Counted from the stretch's first letter, positions 1 to 9,914 are shown. The stretch: 64,000 nt of DNA from an uncultured Burkholderiales bacterium (GCA_945952065.1 CAMFGY010000002.1:248001-312000); one strand, 5' to 3'. Program-made: numbers and translations. The notes: generated by a model from the letters alone, not told the origin.

Positions 1-1690
1 GCAGGTCGCCGCGGTCGTCGAGCAAGAACACCGCCAGCTGGCTGCTTTGCAAGAGCTCCTGAACATGGCGCTGCAGGACCGCCAAGACCCGGTCGACATT
101 GAGCTGCGCGGTGATCTCTTTGCCACTTTCCCCCAGGTGCAGCAGCACCGAATGCAGGTTCTGAAATGCCTGTGAGCGCGCAGACTCGGACTGCGCCAGT
201 TGACGCAAATGCTCTTGCTCGGCGCGCGCGCTCTCCACCTGGTGCTGAACATGCAGCATGGCCGCCTGCTTGCCGGATTCTTCGGTGAAGACCTGCTGTC
301 GCACCTCGCTGGCGCGCTGGCTCAAACCGTAGGCGGCTTGATAGTCGTTTTGCGCCGCATGGGCTGCGGCGGCGCTCTCCAACAAGGCCGGCGGGAGACG
401 GTAGCCCGGCAAGCGCTCGGCCTGCTCCAAGGCTTGTTGCAACCAGGCCAGCACCGCCGCCGACCCGCAGCCACTGGCCTGATCAATCTCCGAGAGCGCC
501 CAAAAGATATCGACCAAAGTGCTGCGCTCGCGCTGCTGCTGCGCGAGCGCACGGGCTTGCAGCGCTGCATCACGGGCCGCATCCAAACGCCCCAGCTGCA
601 ACAAGGCGCGAGCTTGCCCCAGCGCGGCGTCGGTTTGCATGTCTTTGGAGTCCACCGATTGCGCGCGCTCGGCCAGCAAGAGGAAATGCTGCAAAGCACT
701 CTCGTTCTCATGCAGGTCCAACTCAATCTCAGACAAGTACTTGAGCGCCAACATGGCACTGCGGTTTTGCGGATGGTCCAGCAACAGGGTCTGGCACTCC
801 AGCAGCAATTCACGGGCCGACGCCAACTGGCCAATGCGACGCATCGCGTCGCCCGTCTGGGCCAAGGCCAGCGACAGCGAGCCCGGCCAAGCCGCTTGGC
901 GCGCCAGACTCAGACCGCGCTGCAGCCACTCCACCGCCTGGGCATAGTCGGACATGCTGGTGAAGGTGTAGCCCAGATTGGAAGCAATCGACATCGCGCG
1001 CCGCAGCTGCCCGGATTCGACCGACCAGCGGTAGGCCTCCGCCAACCATCGCGCCGCCGGCGCGAAATCGGCCGACAGGCCACTTTGCAGGCCCCGGTAG
1101 TCCGCCAGGGCCGCTGCGCAGGCCGGGCTGAGCCCCTCCGTACTGCGCGGCAGGCGCTCGTCCCAGGCTTGATTGGCCAGGGTCTGATCCCGAAACAGCT
1201 CAGAACGCGCCAAGGTCAGCTGCAGCATCAAGACGCGTTCAGGGTCCGCCAGTCGCTCGGCCCATTCGATGGCCGTCAGCAAGCCTTGGCGCAGCAACTC
1301 GGCCTGGCCCCGATCTGCCGCCTCGTAGTGGCGCAGCCAGTGCACATCGCACAGCCCGCGCCAATCCTGCAGCGTGCCAAACTGCTGCTCTGCCTGGTCC
1401 AGCAACTGGTGGGCTGGGTCCAGACGCATGCCCAGCAAAGCCACTTCGGCCTGCACCAAGCGCATACGCGCCGCCATGCGATTGCAGCTCGCGGCATCCA
1501 TAGGCTCCAGCGCCAAGCGCTCCAGCACCGTGTCTGCAAGCCGAAGGGCTTGCTCGCTGTCTTGCTGTCGCAGACACCAGGCCTGCGCCGCCAACTGCTC
1601 GACGCCGGTCTCGGCCACCCCGCTCCCCGCCATGGCAGGCTCTTGCGTCGCCTTAGACGGGAACAATTCGAGATCGCCAGACCAGCTCAT
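1..1690 (-). CDS. TPR-GAF signalling protein, C-terminal part cut off by window edge
   Basis: The frame opens with ATG at 1690, preceded by a GGGTGAG ribosome-binding-like stretch, and stays open to the window edge (563 codons), so the C-terminus is missing. Residues about 30-440 are Ala/Leu/Gln-rich helical repeats of TPR type, for example ALGQARALLQLGRLDAARDA. A likely coiled coil follows (ESARAEQEHLRQLAQSESAR). The visible end starts a GAF-like domain (ITAQLNVDRVLAVLQRHVQE, then a LAVFLLDD strand). No signal peptide or membrane segment is seen, so a cytoplasmic sensor is likely. Family members with this layout usually end in a GGDEF or histidine kinase domain; which applies here cannot be seen. 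The gene upstream on the same strand is a diguanylate cyclase. Confidence 0.75.
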   Translation of the reverse strand, partial: MSWSGDLELFPSKATQEPAMAGSGVAETGVEQLAAQAWCLRQQDSEQALRLADTVLERLALEPMDAASCNRMAARMRLVQAEVALLGMRLDPAHQLLDQAEQQFGTLQDWRGLCDVHWLRHYEAADRGQAELLRQGLLTAIEWAERLADPERVLMLQLTLARSELFRDQTLANQAWDERLPRSTEGLSPACAAALADYRGLQSGLSADFAPAARWLAEAYRWSVESGQLRRAMSIASNLGYTFTSMSDYAQAVEWLQRGLSLARQAAWPGSLSLALAQTGDAMRRIGQLASARELLLECQTLLLDHPQNRSAMLALKYLSEIELDLHENESALQHFLLLAERAQSVDSKDMQTDAALGQARALLQLGRLDAARDAALQARALAQQQRERSTLVDIFWALSEIDQASGCGSAAVLAWLQQALEQAERLPGYRLPPALLESAAAAHAAQNDYQAAYGLSQRASEVRQQVFTEESGKQAAMLHVQHQVESARAEQEHLRQLAQSESARSQAFQNLHSVLLHLGESGKEITAQLNVDRVLAVLQRHVQELLQSSQLAVFLLDDRGDL

Positions 1691-1835
1691 AGGCTCACCC
1701 TGCTTCAACAGTGTGGAGAGCCTACGCCCAGCCCTCCCGGCATGAGCAGACCGAGGCTTAGCCAGCTGCAGCCGCCGTGAACGATGTCACGGTGTGTGGC
1801 CGCTCGCCGGGCCGCCGCGGCCCGGGCGGGCAAGT

Positions 1836-3170
1836 TCAACGCGACTCACCGCAGCCCTCTTCATCGGCCGAAGCCAGCACCACGCGATCGCGGCCTTCGC
1901 GTTTGGCGCGGTACATGGCTTGGTCGGCGCAGCGCATGGCTGCGTCGACGCCGGCTTCGCCTTCATCATGCCGGGCGGCCAGCGCCACGCCAAAACTAGC
2001 GCTGACCCGCAACCCTGCGGGCCAGTGCTGTTCGCTCAAGAGCTTGCGCAAGCGCTCGGCCACCTCGACGGCCTCCTCCGCCGTGGTCAGCGGCATCAGC
2101 AGCACAAACTCCTCACCGCCCCAACGGGCCAGCAAATCCTCGCGCTGGATGTGGCGCTTCAAGCAGTGAGCAAACTGCTTGAGCACCTCATCTCCGGCAT
2201 CGTGGCCCAAGCTGTCGTTGATGGCTTTGAAGTGATCGATGTCACTGAAGATCACGGCCACGGGGAACATCAACTCCTCTTGCGCTCGCATCAGCAAGCG
2301 CAGGTCATGCTTGAGGCCCAAACGGTTGGAGACCCCGGTCAGGGCATCGTGATGCGCCTTGGCCTCGTACTCGCCCGAGATCATCTGTAAGCGGGCATTG
2401 GCTTTCTTCAAGGCCCGCTTGCCCCGCAAGGCCTGGTCGAGCTTGCGACGCGAGCGACGCCAGTCCCACAGCAAATAGCCGCTCATGCTCAACATCCAGA
2501 CCGCGATGATGGCCAAGCGGAATTGGGCCGAGCCCACCCACAAACCAACAAACTCCACCGCTTCCAGCTCAATGCGATAGGCGCCCGGCTGCACATTGCC
2601 CGGTGTTGTCAGAGTCAAAAGAACGGTGCGATCCAATTGGGGGCCCAGCAGATGCACCGGCAAAGGGTGCTCCTGCACCCACCAGGACGCCACCATGAAC
2701 TGATCCAAGCGAAACTCGACCGGCACCGCCTGCGCCGCCGGGTCGAACACCACCTCATGCGGCTTCAGGTCCGCGTCTTGACCCGAGCTGGAATAGGCCG
2801 GATCAAAGTGCCGCAAAAACACCCGAATGCGTTGCTGGGGTTCGGGGCCACTGGCGCGCACCCACAGGCGCAGCTTCTCGAATTGGGTGAGGTCCAGCCC
2901 CTGCTGCAATTCACCGAGCTGCACCTGCAAGGCGCAAAAAGGCCACTCATAGCCCGGCCGCATCTCACATTGCAGCGCCCAGCCACCCGCATGACGCACC
3001 AGGCTGGCGCGGCTTTGGCCGCCTTCGGCGCGGTCGTCCACGGCTTCGACCCAGTCTTGCCGGTGGGAAGCCGCATCCAGACGCAGGACCCGCTGCATCC
3101 AATAGGCATTGGCATACAGCGCCGCCAGCGTCGCGAGCAGCAATCCCAACAAAAGTCGGCGCAGCATCAT
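1836..3170 (-). CDS. Membrane-anchored GGDEF diguanylate cyclase
   Basis: 444-residue protein predicted to make cyclic di-GMP from two GTP. Residues 4-22 form an N-terminal membrane segment, about 23-213 a periplasmic sensory region without a recognised family, about 218-238 a second membrane segment followed by a basic linker, and 275-435 the GGDEF domain. The active-site loop reads GGEEF at 351-355, a fully active variant in the family. The inhibitory-site position that should read RxxD, five residues before the loop, reads QRED, so canonical product inhibition is probably lost. It lies between the TPR-GAF gene and pgk with no evident operon partner. The catalytic assignment is firm; the input signal is unknown. 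Confidence 0.9.
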   Translation of the reverse strand: MMLRRLLLGLLLATLAALYANAYWMQRVLRLDAASHRQDWVEAVDDRAEGGQSRASLVRHAGGWALQCEMRPGYEWPFCALQVQLGELQQGLDLTQFEKLRLWVRASGPEPQQRIRVFLRHFDPAYSSSGQDADLKPHEVVFDPAAQAVPVEFRLDQFMVASWWVQEHPLPVHLLGPQLDRTVLLTLTTPGNVQPGAYRIELEAVEFVGLWVGSAQFRLAIIAVWMLSMSGYLLWDWRRSRRKLDQALRGKRALKKANARLQMISGEYEAKAHHDALTGVSNRLGLKHDLRLLMRAQEELMFPVAVIFSDIDHFKAINDSLGHDAGDEVLKQFAHCLKRHIQREDLLARWGGEEFVLLMPLTTAEEAVEVAERLRKLLSEQHWPAGLRVSASFGVALAARHDEGEAGVDAAMRCADQAMYRAKREGRDRVVLASADEEGCGESR

Positions 3171-3243
3171 GCCGTTTCTGCCCGTTCAGGCCGGACCCTC
3201 ATCGAGCGACACGGCCTCGTGCCACGTCGCCCCCTCAACACCC

Positions 3244-4440
3244 TCAGGCCTGTTGCGCGCGACGGGCCAAAATCTCAAACGCAGGCAGGGTCTTGCCTTC
3301 CAAAATTTCTAGGAAGGCGCCGCCGCCGGTGGAGATATAGCCCACGTCTTTTTCGATGCCGTACTTGGCGATGGCCGCCAAAGTGTCGCCACCACCGGCG
3401 ATGCTGAAGGCGCTGGAGGCCGCGATGGCACGTGCGATGGTTTCGGTGCCTTGCGCGAAGGCATCAAACTCGAACACGCCGACCGGGCCGTTCCAAACAA
3501 TGGTGCCCGCCGCTTTCAGCTGCTCGGCCAGCTGCGCCGCCGTCTTGGGGCCGATGTCCAGAATCAAATCGTCGTCGCCCACATCGGCCGCATCCTTCAC
3601 CGTAGCCGGGGCATCGGCGGCAAAGCGCTGCGCCACCACCACATCCACGGGGATGGGCACGGCCGCGCCGCGCGCCTTCATGGCGTCGATCACGGCCTGA
3701 GCCTCGGCCACCAGATCCGGCTCCGCCAGCGACTTGCCGATCTTCAAACCCGCGGCCAACATGAAGGTGTTGGCAATGCCGCCGCCCACGATCAAGCCGT
3801 CGACCTTCTCGGACAAGGCCTTCAGAATGGTCAGCTTGGTGGAGACCTTGGAGCCCGCCACGATGGCCACCAGCGGCCGCTTGGGCGCGCTCAGCGCCTT
3901 GCTGATGGCGTCAATCTCGGCGGCCAGCAAGGGGCCAGCGCAAGCAATCTTGGCGAACTGAGCAATGCCATAGGTGGTGCCTTCAGCGCGATGCGCGGTG
4001 CCGAAGGCGTCGTTGACAAAGATGTCGCACAGAGCGGCCATTTTCTTGGCCAGCTCTTCGTTGTTCTTCTTTTCGCCTTTGTTGACGCGGCAGTTTTCCA
4101 GCAGCACCAGCTCGCCCGGCGCCACCGTGACGCCATCCACCCAGTTGGCCAGCAGCTTGACCTCGCGGCCCATCAGCTCGCCCAAGCGTTTGGCCACCGG
4201 GGCCAGCGAGTCTTCGGGCTTGAACTCGCCCTCGGTGGGGCGCCCCAGGTGCGAGGTGACCATGACAGCCGCGCCGGCCTTCAAGGCTTGCTCGATGCAG
4301 GGGATGGAAGCGCGAATGCGGGTGTCTTCGGTGATCTGGCCGGCATCGTCTTGCGGCACGTTCAGATCGGCGCGGATGAACACGCGTTGGCCGGCGACTT
4401 TGCCCTGACTGATCAGGTCGGTGAAGCGAATGACGTTCAT
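3244..4440 (-). CDS. pgk: Phosphoglycerate kinase
   Basis: Glycolytic and gluconeogenic enzyme that interconverts 1,3-bisphosphoglycerate + ADP and 3-phosphoglycerate + ATP in the cytoplasm. The two-lobed PGK fold is recognisable from end to end: ADLNVPQ near the start, [33 protein letters not shown], the nucleotide-binding NGPVGVFE and the C-terminal [11 protein letters not shown]. The start is placed at ATG 4440 (MNVIRFTDL), the usual N-terminus of the family; an in-frame codon at 4452 would add only four residues. About 398 residues, full length. It is transcribed toward the diguanylate cyclase gene and seems to be a single-gene unit. Confidence 0.97.
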   Translation of the reverse strand: MNVIRFTDLISQGKVAGQRVFIRADLNVPQDDAGQITEDTRIRASIPCIEQALKAGAAVMVTSHLGRPTEGEFKPEDSLAPVAKRLGELMGREVKLLANWVDGVTVAPGELVLLENCRVNKGEKKNNEELAKKMAALCDIFVNDAFGTAHRAEGTTYGIAQFAKIACAGPLLAAEIDAISKALSAPKRPLVAIVAGSKVSTKLTILKALSEKVDGLIVGGGIANTFMLAAGLKIGKSLAEPDLVAEAQAVIDAMKARGAAVPIPVDVVVAQRFAADAPATVKDAADVGDDDLILDIGPKTAAQLAEQLKAAGTIVWNGPVGVFEFDAFAQGTETIARAIAASSAFSIAGGGDTLAAIAKYGIEKDVGYISTGGGAFLEILEGKTLPAFEILARRAQQA

Positions 4441-4528
4441 GAGAGTCTGCAATCAAGAGTTGGAAATCGGTGGCAGCCCGGTGCAAAACCCAGCTGCAAT
4501 GCCCGCTAGCTTACCAAGCCGAACCGGC

Positions 4529-4547
4529 CCCGCTTGCAACAAGCGGG
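4529..4547 (-). terminator. GC-rich hairpin after azlD, possible weak terminator
   Basis: Perfect 8-bp inverted repeat CCCGCTTG / CAAGCGGG with a 3-nt loop, starting directly after the azlD stop codon. There is no T-run on the exit side, so intrinsic termination is uncertain; it may instead protect the 3' end of the transcript. Confidence 0.35.
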
Positions 4548-4877
4548 TTACCAGCCCAGGCCGATGCGCAAGCTGAGCATGACCACGCTGCCGCTGATGA
4601 TGGTGCCCAAAATGCCGCGCTTCCAGAAGAAGTAGGCGGTGCCCACCGCCACGGCGTACAGACGCGCGTCTTTCCAGGTGTCGATCAAATGGCCTTGGCT
4701 CATCACGATCTCCGGCGCGATCACTGCCGCCAACGCTGCCAGCGGTGCATAACGCAAGCCCTGCTTGGCCCAGTCGGGCATAGGCAGTTCTCGCTTGGGG
4801 ATCATGAAGAAACCGCGTGTGATCAGGGTGATCAAGCCCATGCCCACAATGCCCAGCGCCACCCAGCCTTCACTCAT
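4548..4877 (-). CDS. AzlD-family branched-chain amino acid exporter subunit
   Basis: 109-residue membrane protein with about four hydrophobic segments, of the AzlD family, the small partner of AzlC in exporters linked to branched-chain amino acids. Typical features are the N-terminal GMGLITLITRGFFM stretch and the RYAPLAALAAVIAPE segment. Its start overlaps the end of the azlC-like gene by 8 bp, so the two are translationally coupled and form a two-gene operon. A perfect hairpin follows the stop. The substrate cannot be told from sequence; amino acid export is inferred from the family. Confidence 0.85.
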   Translation of the reverse strand: MSEGWVALGIVGMGLITLITRGFFMIPKRELPMPDWAKQGLRYAPLAALAAVIAPEIVMSQGHLIDTWKDARLYAVAVGTAYFFWKRGILGTIISGSVVMLSLRIGLGW

Positions 4878-5598
4878 GCTTGAGCCCTCCTTCGGGCAGC
4901 CAGTGCTCCATCAGCAAGCCCGCCGCCACCGCCGCCGCAATGGCCACCAAGATATTGAGTCGCAAGGGCAGGCCATAGGCCGCCACCGCCGCGCAGCAAG
5001 CCACGCCGCCCGACACCCAGGCGTTGCGATCCTTCAGCAGCGAGAAGGCCAAGCCCAGCAGCGCCAGCACACCGGCAAAGCCCAAACCCCATTCGGTGGG
5101 CACCTGGTCCGCGGCGAAAATGCCAATGATGGACGGCACTTGCCAAGACACCCAGGTCCAGCTGGCGCCGCCCCAGAAATATGGCAGGTGATCCGAGCGA
5201 TGCTGGCTGGGCTCTGGGAAGCGCCGCATGAAGGCAACGTAATTCAGATCTGCCGCGAAATAGCCCACCCCCAGGCGCTGCAACACAGGCAGATGGCCAA
5301 AATACATGCGCCACTGCACGCTGAAAATCACAAAGCGCAAATTGACGCAAAACGCGGTGGCCCACAGCACCCACAGTGGCGCGCCACTGGCCAGCAGCGG
5401 CAGGGCCGCCAGCTGCGAGCTGCCGGCAAACACCACCAAGCTCATCAACAGGGCCAGCGGCACCGACAGGCCGCTCTTGACCATGGCCACGCCGGTGACC
5501 AAGCCCCAGGCCGAAATGCCCAGGCCGATGCCCATCATCTCGCGGGCTGCGTTTTTGAATTCGGGGTGGCGCCAAGTCGCCGCGATAGAGCTGCTCAT
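4870..5598 (-). CDS. AzlC-family branched-chain amino acid exporter subunit
   Basis: 242-residue inner-membrane protein with about five to six hydrophobic segments. It belongs to the AzlC family, the large subunit of the exporter completed by the overlapping AzlD-type gene downstream. Diagnostic stretches are ISAWGLVTGVAMVKSGLS near the N-terminus, the VFAGSSQLAALPLL segment typical of the family, and NLRFVIFSVQWRMYF. ATG at 5598 is the only sensible start and the length is normal for the family. Transport of branched-chain amino acids is inferred from family membership alone. Confidence 0.87.
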   Translation of the reverse strand: MSSSIAATWRHPEFKNAAREMMGIGLGISAWGLVTGVAMVKSGLSVPLALLMSLVVFAGSSQLAALPLLASGAPLWVLWATAFCVNLRFVIFSVQWRMYFGHLPVLQRLGVGYFAADLNYVAFMRRFPEPSQHRSDHLPYFWGGASWTWVSWQVPSIIGIFAADQVPTEWGLGFAGVLALLGLAFSLLKDRNAWVSGGVACCAAVAAYGLPLRLNILVAIAAAVAAGLLMEHWLPEGGLKHE

Positions 5599-5705
5599 GG
5601 CCTGATTGTCGCCGGATGCGCGTCACCCCTTGTCGCGCCGGCCTTGCAAGCTCGGCGCGTCGGGCGCATTGCGCCCGCTCAACAGCCTTTAGCCCTTGCT
5701 TGAGC

Positions 5706-6455
5706 TCAGTTCAGCTTGGTGATGTTGCCGTGGCCCGCAATCGAAGTGCTGAGCTGCGGCGAGCCAAGGTAGGCGATATCCCCCGAGCCGGCGATGGAGA
5801 CCTTCAAGGTCTTGACGGCATGCACCGTGGCGCTGCCGCTGCCGGCAATGCTGGCCCGCACCTCTTCGGCCTGCAGCTCGCGCGCATGCACATCGCCCGA
5901 CCCGGCCACCGACAAGCTCAGGCTGCCGGTGCGGCCGCGCGCCTTGACATCGCCGCTGCCGCTGACTTGCAGGCCCAAACGCTCGCTGTTCAAGTCGACC
6001 AGATCGACATCGCCGGAACCGGCAATGCTGATGTCCACATTGGGCGTTTTCATCGCTTCCACCCGAACGTCGCCCGAGCCCGCCACCGCGATTTTGCGCA
6101 GCTGCGCAACTTCCACCGTGATTTGCGGTTCGGTCTTGCTGGACCAGCTGTAACCCTTTTTGGGCGAAATCTCCAGGGTGCGCCCCTTGCTGCTCTCGAC
6201 CACGCGGGTCTCAATCAAGGGCAAGATGTTTTTGTCCGCCTTCAGCTCGAACTGGCTGTTGGGGCCTTGGCGCACCGTCACCTTGAAAGAGCCGGCCAAG
6301 CTGATGCCGTCAAAAGCACCCAGATCACGCGTCTCCGTCGCTGCCTCACCCGAGCCCTTGACCCGCTCGGAAATCCCAAAGGTCCAAGCCTGCGCGCCAG
6401 CGCTCAGCCCGAGGCTTGCAATCAAGGCCAGAGAAGCAATGCGACGATTCAGCAT
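5706..6455 (-). CDS. Exported head-GIN / DUF2807 repeat protein
   Basis: 249 residues with a signal peptide (about 1-23, ending AGAQA) and then a DUF2807 putative auto-transporter adhesin head-GIN domain. The C-terminal half is built from seven short beta repeats with the core xAGSGDVxx (VAGSGDVRV, IAGSGDVDL, VSGSGDVKA, VAGSGDVHA, IAGSGSATV, IAGSGDIAY, IAGHGNI), which should stack as a right-handed beta helix in the periplasm or at the cell surface. No enzyme motif is present and the function is unknown. It lies alone between the azlCD pair and a small lipoprotein gene. Confidence 0.85.
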   Translation of the reverse strand: MLNRRIASLALIASLGLSAGAQAWTFGISERVKGSGEAATETRDLGAFDGISLAGSFKVTVRQGPNSQFELKADKNILPLIETRVVESSKGRTLEISPKKGYSWSSKTEPQITVEVAQLRKIAVAGSGDVRVEAMKTPNVDISIAGSGDVDLVDLNSERLGLQVSGSGDVKARGRTGSLSLSVAGSGDVHARELQAEEVRASIAGSGSATVHAVKTLKVSIAGSGDIAYLGSPQLSTSIAGHGNITKLN

Positions 6456-6570
6456 GATGGTGAGGCTCCTGTATGAAGTGATGTTCTAAACCAGTGCCGC
6501 CATCATCTCGACATTCAGGCCGCAGACCATGCGCCGAGCGACAGGATGCAGGCCGAGAGGCGCAGAAAGC

Positions 6571-6600
6571 AAAAAAGCCACGGCGAATCGTCACCGTGGC
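6571..6600 (-). terminator. Rho-independent terminator of the small lipoprotein gene
   Basis: Read on the minus strand, a stem GCCACGG / CCGTGGC (extendable by two pairs across one mismatch) is followed by six T residues. It lies 45 bp past the stop codon of the lipoprotein gene that ends at 6645. Confidence 0.8.
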
Positions 6601-6644
6601 CCGTCTTTTGCGCGGCCTATGCTCGCGCGTTCCCTTCCCGCAAC

Positions 6645-7043
6645 TCAGTGCGACGCCGCTTTGGCCTTGCCGTCTTTGGCACCCTCCTTGGCCTTGGGTG
6701 CGGGCTCCTCTTCCTCATCGGTCTTGGGCTTGACCGTGGAGGGGCGCGGCACGACCGGGGCCACGCCCTCGATCTTGTTCTCGCGCATGTACTCGTCCAT
6801 TTCCTTCCAGCCGTTGAAGACCGCGGCCTTGTTGGCCTTGGGGTTCAGCACATAACAGTCTTCAATGGCGCGCAAAGCGTGCCGGCAGGCACTGCCAATG
6901 GCTTTGCCGTCTGCTTCTTTAGCGGCTTGCGCCTTGACCGGATCTTCAATCCCGAGCTGATCGCAGGCGGCGAGCGGCAAGGCGGCTGCGAGCAGCGACA
7001 GCCGCAACAGCCAGGCTTTGGAACGGAGAGCCACGTTTTTCAT
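6645..7043 (-). CDS. Small lipoprotein of unknown function
   Basis: About 132 residues starting at ATG 7043 (MKNVALRSK). The signal peptide ends in the lipobox LAAC, so the mature protein should be a diacylglyceryl-modified lipoprotein. The mature part has two Cys residues in helical sequence (SACRHALRAIEDCYVL) and a charged low-complexity tail rich in Glu, Lys, Pro and Ala. I recognise no family. The start was chosen because it puts the signal peptide at the N-terminus; an upstream in-frame codon at 7091 would add an unlikely 16-residue leader. A good terminator follows. htpX lies just upstream on the same strand. Confidence 0.75.
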   Translation of the reverse strand: MKNVALRSKAWLLRLSLLAAALPLAACDQLGIEDPVKAQAAKEADGKAIGSACRHALRAIEDCYVLNPKANKAAVFNGWKEMDEYMRENKIEGVAPVVPRPSTVKPKTDEEEEPAPKAKEGAKDGKAKAASH

Positions 7044-7095
7044 GCTGGGTTTATCGGCGCGCAGGGCCAGCTCTTGAGTGCAGGGCTTCACCGCT

Positions 7096-7947
7096 TCAGC
7101 GCCGCTGCTGCGCCATGGCCATCAGGCGCGCCACGCGCTCTTCGGTGGCCGGGTGGGTGCTGAACAAGCCCGCCAGCCCTTTGCCAGAGAGCGGGTTCAT
7201 GATCATCATCTGCGCCGTTTCCGGGTGGCGCTCGGCGCCCTCCATGGGAATGCGCTGGGCAAAGTTGTGAATCTTGGTCAGGGCGGAGGCCAGCGCCTGC
7301 GGGTCGCCGGAGATCTCGGCGCCGCCTCGGTCGGCTTCAAATTCGCGAGCCCGGCTGATGGCCATTTGAATCACGCTGGCCGCCAGCGGCGCCAACAGGG
7401 CCACCAAAAGACCCACGATGGGGTTGTGGCTGCGGCCCTCGCTGTCGCGGCCGCCAAAGAACATGGCGAAATTGGCCAGCATGGAGATCGCCCCGGCCAT
7501 GGTGGCGCTGATGGTGCTGATCAAAATATCGCGATGTTTCACATGGGCGAGCTCATGGGCCATCACGCCGCGCAGCTCCGAAGAGGACAGCACCCGCATG
7601 ATGCCGGTGGTGGCCGCCACCGCGGCGTTCTCGGGGTTGCGTCCGGTGGCAAAGGCATTGGGGGCGTCTTCATCAATGATGTAGACACGCGGCATCGGCA
7701 GCTCGGCCTTGGCGGCGAGCTCTTTGACCATGGCGTAGTACTGCGGCGCCGAGGTCTCGTCCACCTCGCACGCGCCGTACATCTTCAGCACCATCTTGTC
7801 CGAGTACCAGTAGCTGAAGAAGTTCATGCCCAGCGCGACCAGCAGCGCCAGCATCATGCCGCTTTGCCCACCGATCATGCGCCCCAGCACCATGAAGAGT
7901 GCTGTGATCGCCGCCATCAAGATGGCCGTCTTCATCAAATTGAACAT
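7096..7947 (-). CDS. htpX: HtpX-type membrane zinc metalloprotease
   Basis: 283-residue inner-membrane protease of the M48 family that degrades misfolded membrane proteins together with FtsH. Two N-terminal membrane segments (about 5-25 and 29-48) precede the zinc site HELAH at 131-135; the third ligand is the Glu of [11 protein letters not shown]. Two further hydrophobic stretches lie between them. ATG 7947 ([10 protein letters not shown]) is chosen because a GGGGGAG ribosome-binding site sits just upstream and because it gives the normal family length; the open frame continues further upstream but that part has no homologous look. It lies next to fmt, a common neighbour in Burkholderiales. 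Confidence 0.95.
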   Translation of the reverse strand: MFNLMKTAILMAAITALFMVLGRMIGGQSGMMLALLVALGMNFFSYWYSDKMVLKMYGACEVDETSAPQYYAMVKELAAKAELPMPRVYIIDEDAPNAFATGRNPENAAVAATTGIMRVLSSSELRGVMAHELAHVKHRDILISTISATMAGAISMLANFAMFFGGRDSEGRSHNPIVGLLVALLAPLAASVIQMAISRAREFEADRGGAEISGDPQALASALTKIHNFAQRIPMEGAERHPETAQMMIMNPLSGKGLAGLFSTHPATEERVARLMAMAQQRR

Positions 7948-8083
7948 GCAAGTCTCCCCCTTCAGGCAGGCCCAACAGGGCCAGCGCGGCCGATGATAAC
8001 CAAGCCCAAGGCGGGCCTTCACCCTGCCTGATGTCGGGCCGCCGCGGCGGTTTTTCAAGCCGACCCAGACCGGCTTCGAGGGC

Positions 8084-9055
8084 TCAAGCGCCGAATCGAT
8101 CGCCCACTTGGATCGGCCGGGCCTGCAAAAACGCCGCCGCGGCCAAGCGCTTGCCGCCGGCGCGCTGCAGCTCGGTCAAGCGCAGCGCGTGCTGGCCACA
8201 AGCCACCAGCACACCAGCCTCATCAACCCGCAAAACAGTGCCCGGTGCGCCGCTCAGGCCCGATGCGAGCTCGCATTCCCCGTGCCAGCATTTGATCGGC
8301 TCGCCGCCCAAGCTGCTGAGCCCGCCCGGGAATGGATCGAAGGCGCGCAGCCGACGGGCAATCTGCGCCGCGTCTTGCTGCCAATCGATCTGCGCCTCGG
8401 CTTTTTCGATTTTGTGGGCATAGCAAACACCTTCGGCGGGTTGGGGCTTGGCTTGCAAGTCGCCACGCCCGGCGCGCTGCAGCGCCTCCACAATCATGCG
8501 CCCGCCCAAGCCGGCCAGCTTGTCATGCAAGCGGGTGGTGGTGTCGTCCGCGGCAATCGGCAATGCGTCCATCAGCAACATATCGCCGGTATCCAGGCCC
8601 GCGTCCATCTGCATGATGGTGATGCCCGTCTCGGCATCCCCGGCCTCAATCGCCCGGTGGATGGGCGCTGCGCCGCGCCAGCGCGGCAACAAAGAGGCGT
8701 GGATGTTGAGGCAGCCCAAACGCGGCAAGTCCAAGACCCATTGCGGCAAGATCAGGCCATAAGCGGCCACCACCATCACATCGGCTCGGGCATCCAGCAA
8801 GGCCTGGCGCGCCGCGGCGGCGTCCTCGGGGTATTTGCCATCCAGCCGCAAGCTTTGCGGCTGCGCCACCGCAATGCCGTGCTGCAGCGCCAACTGCTTG
8901 ACCGGCGAGGCCTGCAGTTTCATGCCGCGCCCGGCCGGTCGATCCGGCTGGCTCAGCACCAAGGGGACAGTGAAGCCGGCCTGCAGCAAAGCGGCCAGGG
9001 CGGTCGCTGCGAACTCAGGAGTTCCGGCAAAAACAAGGCGCAAGGGTTCGGTCAT
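8084..9055 (-). CDS. fmt: Methionyl-tRNA formyltransferase
   Basis: 323-residue enzyme that formylates Met-tRNAfMet with 10-formyl-tetrahydrofolate to start translation. Family landmarks are the N-terminal [16 protein letters not shown], the folate-site region ending in [20 protein letters not shown] with the catalytic Asn-x-His, and [16 protein letters not shown]. The C-terminal tRNA-binding domain is intact. It lies 80 bp downstream of def in the same direction, the classical def-fmt pair, whose product removes the same formyl group later. ATG 9055 gives the usual N-terminus. Confidence 0.97.
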   Translation of the reverse strand: MTEPLRLVFAGTPEFAATALAALLQAGFTVPLVLSQPDRPAGRGMKLQASPVKQLALQHGIAVAQPQSLRLDGKYPEDAAAARQALLDARADVMVVAAYGLILPQWVLDLPRLGCLNIHASLLPRWRGAAPIHRAIEAGDAETGITIMQMDAGLDTGDMLLMDALPIAADDTTTRLHDKLAGLGGRMIVEALQRAGRGDLQAKPQPAEGVCYAHKIEKAEAQIDWQQDAAQIARRLRAFDPFPGGLSSLGGEPIKCWHGECELASGLSGAPGTVLRVDEAGVLVACGQHALRLTELQRAGGKRLAAAAFLQARPIQVGDRFGA

Positions 9056-9135
9056 GGATTCCTTCAGTCAAGCCTGGGCACACTGGCGCAGGTACTCCAC
9101 GGCGCGGGTCAGGCAAGACCTGACCCCGCCTTGGT

Positions 9136-9654
9136 TCAGCGCTTGCGACCCTCTTCTTCGCGGGTCTTTTTAATCATCTTGGTCTTGATGCGCTCACGCT
9201 TGAGCGGGCTCAGGTATTCCACAAAGACCTTGCCCATCAAGTGATCCATCTCATGCTGCACGCACACGGCTAGCAAGCCTTCGGCCTCAAACTCATAAGG
9301 ATTGCCGTCGCGGTCCAGCGCCCGCACCGTGACCCGCGTGTGGCGCGGAATCTTGTCGTAGATCTGCGGCACCGACAGGCAACCTTCTTCGCCTTCGGTG
9401 AATTCAGCGCTGGTCTTGATCAACTCCGGATTGATCAAGACACGCGGCTTGTCACGCTCTTCCGAGGTGTCGATCACCACCACGCGCTCATGCACATCGA
9501 CCTGGCTGGCCGCCAGACCCACGCCTTCGGCGGCGTACATGGTTTCCAGCATGTCATCGACCAATTGGCGGATGCGATCGTCCACCTGCGCCACGGGCTT
9601 GGCCACGGTGTGCAAACGTGGGTCGGGGTATCGAAGAATTTTCAGTTTGGCCAT
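9136..9654 (-). CDS. def: Peptide deformylase
   Basis: 172-residue metalloenzyme that removes the N-formyl group from nascent proteins. All three family motifs are present: GVGLAASQ (motif 1), EGCLSVP with the metal-ligand Cys (motif 2) and QHEMDH with both His ligands and the catalytic Glu (motif 3). Residues before [15 protein letters not shown] in the same open frame (up to 10014) do not resemble the family, so ATG 9654 is taken as the start. It forms an operon with fmt and is divergent from the LysM gene at 9915. Confidence 0.97.
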   Translation of the reverse strand: MAKLKILRYPDPRLHTVAKPVAQVDDRIRQLVDDMLETMYAAEGVGLAASQVDVHERVVVIDTSEERDKPRVLINPELIKTSAEFTEGEEGCLSVPQIYDKIPRHTRVTVRALDRDGNPYEFEAEGLLAVCVQHEMDHLMGKVFVEYLSPLKRERIKTKMIKKTREEEGRKR

Positions 9655-9914
9655 GGCTCTCGCGCTGTGGACTCGGCACAACGCCTGTTTGTAAGTGCTT
9701 GCAAGAGGGGTGAAAGCCCCCGTTATGTTCGTTGCGACGCCCTGTTTTTGGGGGCAGAATCGTCGCGACCCAGGGGGATTTTCGCCGAAGTGGCAAAACC
9801 CGGTGGACGCAGCCCCATTGCGGGCCCCTTTTTGAGATCCCAGCGCCCGGTTCTCGCCGACCGAGCGCCCCAACCACCCAGCAGGCCGCCTCCAGCGGCA
9901 CAAGAGAGTGCTCG

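Noticed and set aside
200-1780. Open frame of 526 codons on the plus strand opposite the TPR-GAF gene
   Set aside because: Composition is rich in Arg, Gln, Leu and His without any domain; the minus-strand frame gives coherent TPR and GAF sequence. It is a GC-rich antisense shadow.
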